Below are positions 47,627 through 57,499 of a stretch of DNA of 64,000 nt, one piece after another. Source of the DNA: an uncultured bacterium (GTDB lineage Bacteria; Bacillota; Clostridia; Lachnospirales; Lachnospiraceae); contig CAMTMP010000018.1 of NCBI GenBank assembly GCA_947073545.1, forward strand, positions 1-64,000, given 5' to 3'. How positions within the stretch are numbered: position 1 is the stretch's first letter; each line of letters begins with the position of its first letter. The translations under genes were made by a program, and so were the position numbers. The notes beneath the pieces were generated by a model. It saw only the letters and a list, made by a program, of their open reading frames with translations, was not told the origin of the DNA and ran no database searches.

Positions 47627-48391
47627 ATGGTAAAAAAGATAGATGGAATATCTGTGAATTATATAGACGAGGGTGAGGGGGAAACCGTACTTTTGCTGCA
47701 TGGCTGGGGCGCTAATATCACGCTGTACCGGAGCGTGATCGATACACTGAAGCAGGGAAGAAGGGTGATTGCTCTGGATATGCCGGGATTTGGCAAGACA
47801 CCGGAACCGCCTGCGCCCTGGTGTGTGGATGATTACGTGGACTTTGTCCTGAAGTTTATCGCCTCCTTTTCGATAAAAAGACTTAGCGTGGTGGTGCACT
47901 CCTTTGGCGGAAGAGTATTTTTTAAAATGAATGCGAGAGAAAATCTGCCCTTTGTCGTGGAGCGGGCGGTGCTGATTGACAGTGCCGGGATTCTGCCGAA
48001 AAAGAGTCTGCGGCAGAAGATCAGTCTCAGATGTTACAAGATCGGCAGGGCTTTTATGAGCACGAAAGTGATGCATTTCCTCTACCCGGATGCGGTGGAG
48101 GATATGAGACGTAAACGCGGCTCTTCCGACTATAACAATGCGACGCCTTTGATGCGGACGACGCTGGTTAAGGCGGTTAACGAGGATTTAGAACCGCTGA
48201 TTCATCTGGTGAAATGCCCGACGCTTCTGATCTGGGGCGATTTAGACACGGCCACGCCCATAGAGGATGCGAGGCGGATGGAAGAGCTGATCACTGACGC
48301 CGGGCTGGTGGTGTGTGAGGGCGCGGGGCATTTTTCCTATGCGGAGCAGCCGGCGAAGGTGAACGGAGCGCTGCAGGCGTTTTTCGGCTGA
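47627..48391 (+). CDS. Alpha/beta hydrolase
   Basis: The protein has 254 residues with ATG 47627 behind CAGGAG. The oxyanion motif is LLLHGWGAN. The nucleophile Ser is in VVHSFGGR (a GxSxG variant with Val in the first position). The acid is in LIWGDLDTATP and the His in EGAGHFSYAEQP. It is a cytosolic enzyme without a signal peptide. The substrate is not predictable. It lies 123 bases upstream of the membrane MurF gene and may share its transcript. Confidence 0.88.
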   Translation: MVKKIDGISVNYIDEGEGETVLLLHGWGANITLYRSVIDTLKQGRRVIALDMPGFGKTPEPPAPWCVDDYVDFVLKFIASFSIKRLSVVVHSFGGRVFFKMNARENLPFVVERAVLIDSAGILPKKSLRQKISLRCYKIGRAFMSTKVMHFLYPDAVEDMRRKRGSSDYNNATPLMRTTLVKAVNEDLEPLIHLVKCPTLLIWGDLDTATPIEDARRMEELITDAGLVVCEGAGHFSYAEQPAKVNGALQAFFG

Positions 48392-48514
48392 GAGTGCGCT
48401 TGTGCGGATTGTGATGCAGAATTGGTTATCATAGGGAGATTTGCGCTTACGGACACATAGAAAGCCGCTGAAAAGAAGGATTGCGTTTAGCATGGAGAGG
48501 AATCACAGGCAGGA

Positions 48515-50146
48515 ATGGACATGATAATCTTTGGCATATGGCTTGCCACCTATTTGGTGGGAACGGTCATGTATATTTTATATCTGACGCATATGTTTCA
48601 ACAGAACTCGTATAAACCGAGAGAATACGGGGAGTGGATGCGGGTGCATACCAATGTGGGCAGACTGCTTGGAAAATGCCTGTATGCGCTGATTTCCCTT
48701 CCGCTGGCGGCGGTCGGGAACACGGGATGTTTGATCGCGGCTTGCGTTATGAATGCTATGACTATTTTGGTCAACAAACCCCATAAAGCGAAGAAGCCGC
48801 TGGTGTATACGCCCCGCGTAAAGAGGATGCTTGTCACTACAGGAATCTTGTATGCGTTTGCGGTGGCAGTGACAGTGTTTCCCGGATTATGGATGGCCGC
48901 GGGCGGAGCGGTGCTTTTGACTTCTCAGGGGATATTGCCACTGCCGGAACACCCGCTTCTGAGAAATGTGGAGCTGATCTTACTGCTTTTGTTTGTTTTA
49001 CAGCCCATTCTCATTTTGCTGGCAAATGGGATTAACCATCCGATAGAGAAGAAAATCGATCAGTATTATATCGATGATGCCGCACGCATTCTGCGGGAGA
49101 TGCCGGATCTGAAAATTATTGGCGTCACGGGCAGTTACGGAAAGACCAGTGTGAAGTATTATTTGAGCGCGTTACTTTCCACACAGTATAACGTCCTGCA
49201 TACCCCGGGCAACTATAACACGACGCTGGGGGTGGTGCGGACGATCCGGGAAAATATGAAGCCATTTCACGAGATTTTTATCTGCGAAATGGGAGCGAGA
49301 GAAGTGGGGGATATCAAAGAGATCTGCGATTTGGTGCATCCGGATTACGGAATCATTACCTCTATCGGCCCGCAGCACCTGCAAAGTTTCCACACGATAG
49401 AAAATATAGTTTCGACTAAGTTTGAGTTGGCGGATGCGGTGCCTGCGACCGGAAAAGTATTTCTGAATTACGACAATGAATATATTAGAAATGCCGGGAC
49501 GGATAAGAATACAGTCAGTTATGGGGTCACAGCTAAGAACGCGGACTTCCGCGCTTATGACATTGCGGTTTCCCCGAGAGGTTCCTCCTTTAAAATGAAG
49601 GACGAATCCGGAAAGGAATATGAATTTTACACGAAGCTGGTGGGCAGCCACAACGTGCAGAATATTGCGGGCGCCATTGCCGTGGCGCACACGCTGGGGA
49701 TTCCCATGGAGAAGCTGCTCTATCCGGTGAAACAGTTGGAGAGCGTTCCCCACAGGCTACAGCTTGTGAAGCAGGGCGACAGGATATTGCTGGACGACGC
49801 ATATAATTCCAACAAAAACGGGTTTGAGGCGGCGCTCGATACGCTGGCAATGTTTAAGGAACTGCGCATACTGCTGACGCCGGGAATGGTAGAGCTGGGC
49901 GAAAAACAGTATGACGAAAATAAAGAAGTAGGCGTCTACGCCGCTGACAAGTGCGACTATGCCGTGCTCGTCGGCAGGGAGCAGACGAAGCCGATTCAGG
50001 ATGGGCTGTTGGAAGCCGGATTCCCGAAAAACAGGATGATTCCGGTGGACGATCTGCAGGAGGCGTTTCGAATGGTAAATGCAATTCCCGGTGAGAAACA
50101 AAAGGTTATCCTGATCGAGAATGATTTACCTGACAATTATGCGTAA
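48515..50146 (+). CDS. murF: MurF-type Mur ligase fused to an N-terminal membrane domain
   Basis: The protein has 543 residues. Residues 1-180 contain about five hydrophobic helices (IIFGIWLATYLVGTVMYILYL, MLVTTGILYAFAVAV, LILLLLFVLQPILILLANGI). The Mur ligase part starts near 190 with the ATP loop GVTGSYGKTS, then HTPGNYNTTLGVVRTI, the metal-binding EMGAREVGDI, and DDAYNSNKNGFEAAL, which is typical of MurF. MurF adds D-Ala-D-Ala to UDP-MurNAc-tripeptide. Cytoplasmic MurF proteins (about 450 residues) lack the membrane part. The Ddl-like gene that should supply D-Ala-D-Ala follows directly. It may be a second, membrane-bound MurF. Confidence 0.85.
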   Translation: MDMIIFGIWLATYLVGTVMYILYLTHMFQQNSYKPREYGEWMRVHTNVGRLLGKCLYALISLPLAAVGNTGCLIAACVMNAMTILVNKPHKAKKPLVYTPRVKRMLVTTGILYAFAVAVTVFPGLWMAAGGAVLLTSQGILPLPEHPLLRNVELILLLLFVLQPILILLANGINHPIEKKIDQYYIDDAARILREMPDLKIIGVTGSYGKTSVKYYLSALLSTQYNVLHTPGNYNTTLGVVRTIRENMKPFHEIFICEMGAREVGDIKEICDLVHPDYGIITSIGPQHLQSFHTIENIVSTKFELADAVPATGKVFLNYDNEYIRNAGTDKNTVSYGVTAKNADFRAYDIAVSPRGSSFKMKDESGKEYEFYTKLVGSHNVQNIAGAIAVAHTLGIPMEKLLYPVKQLESVPHRLQLVKQGDRILLDDAYNSNKNGFEAALDTLAMFKELRILLTPGMVELGEKQYDENKEVGVYAADKCDYAVLVGREQTKPIQDGLLEAGFPKNRMIPVDDLQEAFRMVNAIPGEKQKVILIENDLPDNYA

Positions 50147-50207
50147 GCACGCAGGCGAAGCGTTGTTTGGCAGGCAGGGGAATAATGAAGGAGGTAACTT
50201 AGCGGCT

Positions 50208-51389
50208 ATGAAAATTCGGGTAGGAGTCTTTTTCGGCGGTAAGAGTGTGGAGCATGAGGTGTCTGTGATCTCCGGCTTACAGGCTTACAATGCTTTCAAC
50301 AAAGAAAAATATGATTTGGTGCCCATCTATATCACGAAGGAGAATGAACTCTACACGGGAGAGCTTATAGGGGATATCGCCAACTACAGAAATATCCCGG
50401 AACTTTTGAAAAAGAGCACCCGCGTCTTCTTGATGGGGGAGAAAAATGGCGTAAAATTGATTCAATATCCTGAAAAGAAATTTGGCAGCTCCGAGGTGGC
50501 GCAGATCGATGTAGCATTCCCTGTGGTGCACGGCGCGAATGTGGAGGACGGTTCCCTGCAGGGGTTTTTGAGACATTACAATATTCCGTTTGCGGGATGT
50601 GACGTGATGTCTTCGGCGGTCACCATGGATAAATATGTGATGAAGACGGTGCTCAAGGACAATGAAATTCCGGTTCTCGACTGTGTGACGCTGTATGGGA
50701 AGGAGTACGAGAGCGGCGAGCAGGCGGCTTATGACAAGGTGGAGAGAAAGATCCCTTATCCCGTTATCGTAAAACCTGTCAATCTGGGCTCCAGTGTGGG
50801 AATCAAAGTGGCGAAAGACCGGGAAGAATTGAGGGAGGCATTGGAGTATGCCTTTACATTCGGATCGAAAGTCCTCGTCGAGCGGGCGATTATGAATCTG
50901 CGTGAGATCAACTGCGCGGTTCTGGGAGACTACGAGGAGGCGCAGGCATCCGAGTGCGAGGAGCCGATCTCCAGTGATGAAATTTTAAGCTATGAAGATA
51001 AATATGTGGCGGGGGGCAAAGGCGGCTCCGAGGGCATGAGAACTGCGAAAAGAGAGCTGCCGGCGGATTTGACGTCCGAGAAGCGGGAAGAGATCCGGGA
51101 ACTGGCGGTGAGAACGTTCCGGACGCTTGGCTGTAATGGGGTGTCCCGGATTGACTTTATGATTGATAAGGATACGGATCAGGTGTATGTAAACGAGATC
51201 AATCCTATTCCTGGCTCCCTTGCCTTTTATCTCTGGGAGGCGCTTGGAAAGCCGTACGCGGCGCTTTTGGACGATATGGTCAAACTGGCGCTTAAGAGAG
51301 AGCGGGAGGAACAGAGTATGCTGACCTCTTTTGAAAGCAATATTTTACAGAATGCGAACCTCTCCGGTACGAAGGGTGTGAAGAAATAG
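50208..51389 (+). CDS. ddl: D-alanine--D-alanine ligase family ATP-grasp enzyme
   Basis: The protein has 393 residues. The ATG at 50208 lies behind AAGGAGGT; the longer track ORF overlaps murF. The N-terminal domain has FFGGKSVEHEVSVISGLQA. The ATP-grasp part has KPVNLGSSVGIKVAKDR, ALREINCAVLGD-like strands and the metal site NEINPIPGSLAFYLWEA. In classical Ddl the last block is usually NTxPGMTxxS; here it is NPIPGSLAFYL, so the enzyme is a divergent member. D-Ala-D-Ala is the likely product given the murF neighbour, but another D-amino or hydroxy acid cannot be excluded. Confidence 0.85.
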   Translation: MKIRVGVFFGGKSVEHEVSVISGLQAYNAFNKEKYDLVPIYITKENELYTGELIGDIANYRNIPELLKKSTRVFLMGEKNGVKLIQYPEKKFGSSEVAQIDVAFPVVHGANVEDGSLQGFLRHYNIPFAGCDVMSSAVTMDKYVMKTVLKDNEIPVLDCVTLYGKEYESGEQAAYDKVERKIPYPVIVKPVNLGSSVGIKVAKDREELREALEYAFTFGSKVLVERAIMNLREINCAVLGDYEEAQASECEEPISSDEILSYEDKYVAGGKGGSEGMRTAKRELPADLTSEKREEIRELAVRTFRTLGCNGVSRIDFMIDKDTDQVYVNEINPIPGSLAFYLWEALGKPYAALLDDMVKLALKREREEQSMLTSFESNILQNANLSGTKGVKK

Positions 51390-51395
51390 GCGTGA

Positions 51396-51435
51396 AAAAG
51401 CGGTTGCCGATCCGATCAGGATGACAACCGCTTTT
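51396..51435. terminator. Terminator between ddl and the carbonic anhydrase gene
   Basis: The arms AAAAGCGGTTG and CAACCGCTTTT have flanking A and T runs, between convergent genes. Confidence 0.85.
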
Positions 51436-51473
51436 ATAACCAGCCTGTCAAGGCTTTTTCGACTGCTCCGGGG

Positions 51474-52046
51474 TTAGTCCATAAATTCTACTTTGCCGCT
51501 GTCAATATGATAAATGGCGCCGCACACCTTGAGAGGTGATTCGTCTGTGAGATGCAATTTCTCTTTGATGATGGAAACGCTTCTCTCCACATTCAGGCAG
51601 CTTGCTTTCAGCGCATCCGTCTCGTCGCCGATCGCTTTTTTGATTTCGTCGGTTATGTATTTTACAAATCCGTCGGGGCTGCTGCTCAAAGCCGCTCCAA
51701 CGGCGCCGCAGTTTGTGTGTCCCAGAACGACAACCAGATTGGTGCCGAGGTGGTCTGCAGCGTATTCCACGCTTCCGAGCTGGTGATTATCCATCACGTT
51801 GCCTGCCACGCGGATGGTGAACAGTTCGCTGATGCCTGCGGAAAATACTGCTTCCGGAATCACGCGGGAATCGGAACAGGTGATAATGGTCGCGTAGGGA
51901 GTCTGCCCCTCGTCGCAGGTTTTCTTTCTGATCTCGGGGGATACATCGCCCGGATTACTGGAAACGGTCAGGTAACGCTCGTTTCCCTCTTTCAGTTTTG
52001 CAATTGCCTCTGCAGCGGATAAATTTTGATGTGCCATAGTTTTCAT
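51474..52046 (-). CDS. Beta-class carbonic anhydrase
   Basis: The protein has 190 residues. The zinc ligands are in ITCSDSRV (Cys) and LGHTNCGAV (His and Cys), with the conserved Asp-Arg pair DSR. The segment FTIRVAGNV is the family strand beside the active site. It interconverts CO2 and bicarbonate in the cytoplasm. It stands alone, convergent with ddl. Confidence 0.92.
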   Translation of the reverse strand: MKTMAHQNLSAAEAIAKLKEGNERYLTVSSNPGDVSPEIRKKTCDEGQTPYATIITCSDSRVIPEAVFSAGISELFTIRVAGNVMDNHQLGSVEYAADHLGTNLVVVLGHTNCGAVGAALSSSPDGFVKYITDEIKKAIGDETDALKASCLNVERSVSIIKEKLHLTDESPLKVCGAIYHIDSGKVEFMD

Positions 52047-52065
52047 GCCTCCGTTTCTTTTTTAT

Positions 52066-52185
52066 TCCCGCGAGCAACGAGCCAAGTGATTGCTTGCAAG
52101 CATTTGGCGACTGCCGCGAGGGTCGAAGCCCTGCCTCTCCCGGCAGGGCTTTTGACTCGCTATCTGCGCATCTGATTTACTAACA
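52066..52185. repeat. Palindrome-rich segment upstream of the carbonic anhydrase gene
   Basis: GCTTGCAAGC and AGCCCTGCC...GGCAGGGCT hairpins are present, enclosed by GCGAG.../...CTCGC. It resembles the palindromic gaps of the atp operon (GCTTGC core). No gene is seen between 52047 and 52448. Confidence 0.5.
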
Positions 52186-52448
52186 AAAGTATAACATGAT
52201 TGCTCTTGTTTTGCATCAATATTTGCTTTTTCGTTACTGGAAATCCCGCAGATATATTATTTAAAGAATTGTATTTATGCAAACAGTTTTTGATCAAATC
52301 GCAGCATATGTAAACGAACGCTGTTTGATGGAAGTTTTTGGTGAAGCTGGAGTGATGTGCAGCTTAATGTATATAATTTCCTACTCTACAAATAATAGTA
52401 AAACACAAAAATAAAATAACTACGATTTGTAGATGGAGGTTATAGCAT

Positions 52449-52991
52449 ATGAAAGCAACGGGCATTGTCAGAAGAATAGATGATCTGGGACGCATTGTAA
52501 TCCCCAAGGAGATCCGCAGAACCTTGCGGATCAGGGAGGCGGACCCGCTTGAAATATACACGGACAGGGAGGGCGAGATCATTTTAAAGAAATACTCGCC
52601 AATCGGTGAAATGGGTACTTTTGCCAAGCAGTATGCGGAGAGCATGGCTCAGGTGTCGGGACACATCGCGTTGATTACTGACAGGGATCAATTCATCGCG
52701 GTGTCGGGTGGCATGAAGAACCTGTTAGGCAAATCCATCAGCAGGGAGCTGGAGGAGAAAATCGACCACAGAGAGAGCGTAGTGGCTGCCAAAGGAGACA
52801 GAAATTTCATACAGGTCAGTCTGGAGGGGGATGATTTCAGCCATGAAGCCATAAGTCCCATTATTTGCGAGGGGGACGTGATTGGCTCTGTGATATTGGT
52901 GGAGATGGATCACAAGTCCAAGATGGGAGAGGTAGAGCAGAAGTTGATCCAGTCGGCGGCGGGATTTCTGGGACGACAGATGGAACAGTAA
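52449..52991 (+). CDS. spoVT: Stage V sporulation protein T, AbrB-type regulator
   Basis: The protein has 180 residues with ATG 52449 behind ATGGAGG. The N-terminal AbrB swapped-hairpin domain (about 1-50) is MKATGIVRRIDDLGRIVIPKEIRRTL. A GAF-like C-terminal domain (about 55-180) follows. Length and architecture match SpoVT, a sigma-G-dependent regulator of late forespore genes. A TATAAT-like sequence (TATATAAT) lies about 80 bases upstream without a clear -35. Confidence 0.93.
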   Translation: MKATGIVRRIDDLGRIVIPKEIRRTLRIREADPLEIYTDREGEIILKKYSPIGEMGTFAKQYAESMAQVSGHIALITDRDQFIAVSGGMKNLLGKSISRELEEKIDHRESVVAAKGDRNFIQVSLEGDDFSHEAISPIICEGDVIGSVILVEMDHKSKMGEVEQKLIQSAAGFLGRQMEQ

Positions 52992-53003
52992 AAAGCGGAA
53001 AAA

Positions 53004-53047
53004 CAGATGGAGAACCGTGGAACGGGCGGGTCTCCATCTGTTTTTTT
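53004..53047 (+). terminator. Terminator of spoVT
   Basis: The arms CAGATGGAGA and TCTCCATCTG are followed by T7. Confidence 0.88.
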
Positions 53048-53374
53048 GCGTTATATCGGAAAAATTGCGCTGGGGAAATATGCTTTTGCTTACTACTACA
53101 AAGAAAATGCGGAATTATGAATATTTATAGTGTGTGAAACAGTTAGTTTTCGCAAAGTATACCTCAAAAAGTGCAATCTATACCAAATCCATGGCGGTTG
53201 TCCCGTTTTTTATATACAATACACTCAATTTATTGATTATTTAGAGATATTTCAGGAAAAGAAGAGACTTTTTTTACCGTTTCATTTTGCAGAGGCTTTG
53301 GCAAAAACACGACGGCTGCTTTGGCAGATGAGTGGTTTCACGGGGACGTATAAATCAAAAAAAGGAGGAAACAA
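53048..53374. other. Intergenic region upstream of the surface operon
   Basis: The segment is AT-rich with several TATAC-like sequences but no clear promoter. The track ORF at 53130-53378 ends in the ribosome binding site of the next gene (AAAGGAGG) and shows no coding signature. Control of the operon must lie here because a terminator closes spoVT. Confidence 0.5.
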
Positions 53375-54913
53375 ATGAGGAATACGGAAAACATGGAAAA
53401 TGCAGCAGTAATGGAGAATGTGGAGGACATGGAAGATACAGTCCGGACAAAAGAAATGGAAATGAGGCGAAAGGATTATAAAGACCTCATGGCGAAAGGC
53501 CATGTCAAAATCAATTATAGTGATTATGTAATATTTGGAGATTCAAATTCAGAAAACATCATAGAGGAATCGGATGTGGAATTATGGGCGGGGGCAGAAG
53601 TCTTACCCAGCTTTTCGGTTAAAGCCGTGATAAATAGCGGTGGCATAGACAAACTGACATGGAATAGTAGTGGAAACGTTCTGAACATGAGGAAAACCGG
53701 TAAGATATGGGATCGGGTTGGAGTCAGTTGTTGTTATGATGTCTATGCTGACACGAATCGAATTATGATCTGTTGTGACGAGGATACGCTGAGAAATGCC
53801 AATCCTTTCGGAACCAGATCATTTAAGGCGATTATGGTAAAGGCGGTATATTCCTATATTGTACCGGCATATTCCACCGTTGATCTGACGGTGTCAATGA
53901 ATCTGCACTTTTTCAAACGAGGGGGAGAGACGTCCGTCGCATACATAGGAGGGGTAGTATCAAGTACTGATACATGGACTACGGCAACGAAAAGCAGGAT
54001 CGCCAATTGGGCGGATCATAATGGCGTTATTCAGCCGAGAAACGATAAAGACTGTACAAAAGCACAAAGTAACAGCGAGGATGCCGAGTTTCATTTAGGA
54101 CTCAACGATTATGACTGCGGCGAGCAGAAGAACGATACGAATGAAGCAAAAGTCTGCTATGCGACTTTTTATTTCATGTGTGCCGTAGAACAGGCAAATT
54201 CCATTAACCACAGGCTGCTGATGTTTGACAGAGCGGATGACAAATGGAGCACAAAACTTACCGGAACTTCAACGATTTATTATGATCCCAACGGGGGAGA
54301 GATGGAACAGACACAGCAGACGTTCACGTTTGCACCGGACAAATATACCGCAGTTACGCTATATACGGCACACAGGCAGGGCTATATCCTTTCGGGATGG
54401 TATGACAGGATAGCAGACCGGTGTTATGCGCCAGGCGGTATCTTTACAGAAAACCGGGGTGTCAGGCTGACAGCCATGTGGGTTCCGGCGCAGTCATCTT
54501 ACACAGTGAACCATTTCTTCCAGAATATGGATGGCAGTTATCCGGAAACGCCGGATCGTACGGAACAGTATACGGGTCCCACGGGAGCGACCATTTCTGT
54601 GCGGGTCATGGAGCAGGAAGGGTTCTCCAGTCCGGAAAACAGCCATGTAAATATTTCCGAAGACGGTCCACAGTTTGTCAATTTGTTTTATGAGAGAAAA
54701 CAATATACAATAACATTCCTTGCCAACGGCGGCGTATTCACAAGCGGATATGACATGGAGACAGAGGATTTCATGTATGAAACGCCGGGAACCCAGATGA
54801 TGTATCCAAGGGTGGTGTCAAGGGAGGGCTACACTTATAAATGGTCAAATACATTATCGAAGATGCCTGCCGAGGATGTCACGGTAAGAGTGATCTGGAC
54901 ACCAAAGAAATAA
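53375..54913 (+). CDS. Signal-less protein with novel N-terminal domain and Listeria-Bacteroides-type repeats
   Basis: The protein has 512 residues with ATG 53375 behind AAAGGAGG. The N terminus is charged and helical (MRNTENMENAAVMENVEDM), with no signal peptide or membrane helix. Residues about 65-290 form a domain shared with the next protein: LTWNSSG, WDRVGVSCC, SFKAIMVKAVYSYIVPAYST, FFKRGGETSVAYIGGVVSSTD, INHRLLMFD. From about 300 there are Listeria-Bacteroides-type repeats (IYYDPNGGEMEQ, GYILSGWYD, ITFLANGGVF). Such repeats normally sit on exported proteins, so the missing signal is odd. I do not recognise the N-terminal domain. Confidence 0.82.
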   Translation: MRNTENMENAAVMENVEDMEDTVRTKEMEMRRKDYKDLMAKGHVKINYSDYVIFGDSNSENIIEESDVELWAGAEVLPSFSVKAVINSGGIDKLTWNSSGNVLNMRKTGKIWDRVGVSCCYDVYADTNRIMICCDEDTLRNANPFGTRSFKAIMVKAVYSYIVPAYSTVDLTVSMNLHFFKRGGETSVAYIGGVVSSTDTWTTATKSRIANWADHNGVIQPRNDKDCTKAQSNSEDAEFHLGLNDYDCGEQKNDTNEAKVCYATFYFMCAVEQANSINHRLLMFDRADDKWSTKLTGTSTIYYDPNGGEMEQTQQTFTFAPDKYTAVTLYTAHRQGYILSGWYDRIADRCYAPGGIFTENRGVRLTAMWVPAQSSYTVNHFFQNMDGSYPETPDRTEQYTGPTGATISVRVMEQEGFSSPENSHVNISEDGPQFVNLFYERKQYTITFLANGGVFTSGYDMETEDFMYETPGTQMMYPRVVSREGYTYKWSNTLSKMPAEDVTVRVIWTPKK

Positions 54914-54940
54914 GGACAAAAACAAGGAGGGACGGCAGCG

Positions 54941-57487
54941 ATGGATGATAATATAAAAACAATAGCAACGGAGAACAAAAGGCTTGGCGGGGACATGGGA
55001 GAAGTGGACGGCACATTGAAGCCGCTGCTTCAATGCGAATATGTCATGAAGGCTCTGCAGAACGGCAAACATATCAATGACCTGACATGGAACAGCATGG
55101 GCGATAAATCGAATTATAATGCGGACGGTGCGATTAAGTTTCCTGTATGGCACCGGTGTGGAGTAAGCTGCTGCGCTGACGGAAAGAACGAAACGCCGCA
55201 TTATATCGTGGGAGATTATGACAGATGCATAGAAGATACGCACGGTAACAAATACTTTAAGGCAGTCATGATAAGAGGGGAACTCAAGGTTACGGTTCCC
55301 GCCTATACGACGGCATATGTCTATGTCACGATGGCAGCGAGCCTGTTCAAATTTGGCGGAGATACATCAAGCACATGGGTGGGAGGTATTGTTTCGGACT
55401 CCGATTTTTGGAAAACGGTCAAGGACAGCAATCATAATGGGTGGGCAACTTGTGAAAACAGCGGTTTATTGCCGGCTAATGACGAGGATCATGTTACGAT
55501 CATACAAAGCGATAACGAGGATTATTCATCATGCGAGTTGGGAATTGTCAATTACAAGGCTGACGAGATTACCAATGAGACAGAGCAGGAAATCCATCAG
55601 GAGGCAAAACCTGTCTATATTGTATGTACAGTGGAAAAAGCGAGTACCATCAATCAACGACTGATGGTTGTGGATAATATACCGGGCTTGAATACTATAG
55701 ATGCGGACGTCTTGTTCCGGGCGAAGATTATCTATACCGGGGAAGCCGTCGATACGGAGGAAAAGCACGAGTATGTGTTCAGCTATAAACGTCCGACTGC
55801 CGTGAAATTCAGAAAGCCGGAACGCCCCGGATACCAGTTAGGCTGGCTGGAGGAAGCCACGGGAAGATACTATCCGTCAACATGTTATTTTGGCGAGCAA
55901 AGAGGAATCAAACTGACGGCACAGTGGACGGCGCTTTCCGTAGTTTACGATGTGGAGCATTATCTCCAAAAGACGGACGGCACTTATTCCAATGAGCCGG
56001 ATTACATAATAACCGCCAGAAATCTGGCGGATGCCGACGCCTTTGCTCCGGTAAAGCAATATGCGGGTTATGGCAAGCCAAACTGGGAACCGGCGACAGT
56101 TAAGGGAGACGGGAGTACGGTAATCAAATGCTATTATCCCATTTTAGAGTTTCCCATAGAATTTTGTGCCAACGGCGGTACGTTTCGTGAGGACGGAACC
56201 GATTTCCGTGTCTGCACAGAGGTGTATTCCAAACGGCTTATGGTCTTTCCACCGGATTTGAATGCGCGGGAAGGATATAAGTTTGAACGCTGGGAGCCGA
56301 AACTGCCTGACGCTATGCCGGCTAAGAAAGTGACGACAAGGGCGGTGTGGACAAAACTGAACAATTATTATGTGGAGTATGAAGGGGAGGGCGCCACAGG
56401 GGGCGTGATGCCGAGACAGACCCTTGAACTGAACCAGTACCAGAAGTTGGATGCAAATACCTATGTGCGGCAGTACGAGGTTTTATTTGATATTGACGGA
56501 GAGGAGCAGACAAGTTCAAAACGGGCAGAGTATTTGTTTACCGGTTGGGCAAAAGTAAGCGGTGGCCCCAAAGTCTATGATGACGAATCCTTTGTCCGCA
56601 ATCTGACGAACGCGGCAGAAGCCACGGTGACACTTTATGCGGCATGGGAACCGCAGGGAGTCGAGCCGCCCCGCCCTGCGGAGAACGGTTTCTACTTTGA
56701 CGGGTGGTATGAAGATAAGGAATGTAAGATAAGAGCCACAACTGTCGAAGGACAGTATATTCCATCAGAAAATACGACACTGTATGGGCAGATGATAAGT
56801 AAAGAAATACCGGAGATAAGCTGGTATCAGGATGAGCAGGAACCGGTTGAAACACGAAGGATTTATGCCCGGTGGAGCAAAGACAGTAAGATTAAGTCTT
56901 ATGTGGTGCATCTGTTTTGCAATGAGGATGAGGTTTACTTTAATGCAAATATATTGCCGGATGGCGCTGAGTTGTTGGAGCAAGGCGGAATTTCCGTTAA
57001 AACGCCAGAGGATGATTCCGACATGGTACTTGTTGATATGACCGAAATCTTTAAGGAGAATACGAACGGTGGGGTATATACATTTACGGTACAGCCTCAG
57101 ATAGAGGGCGTTGTGACGAGCCCCTGCGGGGATGCGGAAATTACAGCATTGGCAAGACCGGAGAATTTGGGCTGGCAAGAGCCGTATACTGCGGTATGGG
57201 ATGGCGTTGAAGAGGCGGAGTATTATTTATTGTGGATGGTTGATGAAGATGGGAATTTGCTTAATGATGTTTATGATTTTGGACAGTTAAAAGATGTGTT
57301 GAAAGTAAATGAACAAAATCGTATTGTGGTATATGCCAGTGGAAATGCAGAGGAAAGTATAGATCTGAGTGTAGTTTTTGATTTGACACTTATGTCGATG
57401 AGTTATCAAGTGTTGGCATATAGTGACCAAAAAAATGTATATACTCCGCAATATGATAAACCAACGAGTGTAGTCACTTCTTGGTAA
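54941..57487 (+). CDS. Larger paralogue of the preceding protein, also without signal peptide
   Basis: The protein has 848 residues with ATG 54941 behind AAGGAGGG. The shared domain occupies about 25-255 (LTWNSMG, WHRCGVSCC, YFKAVMIRGELKVTVPAYTT, LFKFGGDTSSTWVGGIVSDSD, INQRLMVVD). Listeria-Bacteroides-type repeats follow at about 265-640 (GYQLGWLEE, EFCANGGTFRE, YFDGWYEDKECK). The C-terminal 150 residues look fibronectin-like (TAVWDGVEEAEYYLLWMVDEDG). There is no signal peptide, membrane helix or sorting motif. It lies in the same operon, 27 bases after its paralogue and 12 before the big anchored protein. Confidence 0.82.
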   Translation: MDDNIKTIATENKRLGGDMGEVDGTLKPLLQCEYVMKALQNGKHINDLTWNSMGDKSNYNADGAIKFPVWHRCGVSCCADGKNETPHYIVGDYDRCIEDTHGNKYFKAVMIRGELKVTVPAYTTAYVYVTMAASLFKFGGDTSSTWVGGIVSDSDFWKTVKDSNHNGWATCENSGLLPANDEDHVTIIQSDNEDYSSCELGIVNYKADEITNETEQEIHQEAKPVYIVCTVEKASTINQRLMVVDNIPGLNTIDADVLFRAKIIYTGEAVDTEEKHEYVFSYKRPTAVKFRKPERPGYQLGWLEEATGRYYPSTCYFGEQRGIKLTAQWTALSVVYDVEHYLQKTDGTYSNEPDYIITARNLADADAFAPVKQYAGYGKPNWEPATVKGDGSTVIKCYYPILEFPIEFCANGGTFREDGTDFRVCTEVYSKRLMVFPPDLNAREGYKFERWEPKLPDAMPAKKVTTRAVWTKLNNYYVEYEGEGATGGVMPRQTLELNQYQKLDANTYVRQYEVLFDIDGEEQTSSKRAEYLFTGWAKVSGGPKVYDDESFVRNLTNAAEATVTLYAAWEPQGVEPPRPAENGFYFDGWYEDKECKIRATTVEGQYIPSENTTLYGQMISKEIPEISWYQDEQEPVETRRIYARWSKDSKIKSYVVHLFCNEDEVYFNANILPDGAELLEQGGISVKTPEDDSDMVLVDMTEIFKENTNGGVYTFTVQPQIEGVVTSPCGDAEITALARPENLGWQEPYTAVWDGVEEAEYYLLWMVDEDGNLLNDVYDFGQLKDVLKVNEQNRIVVYASGNAEESIDLSVVFDLTLMSMSYQVLAYSDQKNVYTPQYDKPTSVVTSW

Positions 57488-57499
57488 GGAGATGGATTT

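Noticed and set aside
47433-47633. 66-codon ORF before the alpha/beta hydrolase
   Set aside because: Its TTG start is the -35 box of a good promoter, and it ends inside the next gene start.
53130-53378. 82-codon ORF upstream of the surface operon
   Set aside because: It ends in the ribosome binding site of the next gene and has no plausible start signal or coding pattern.
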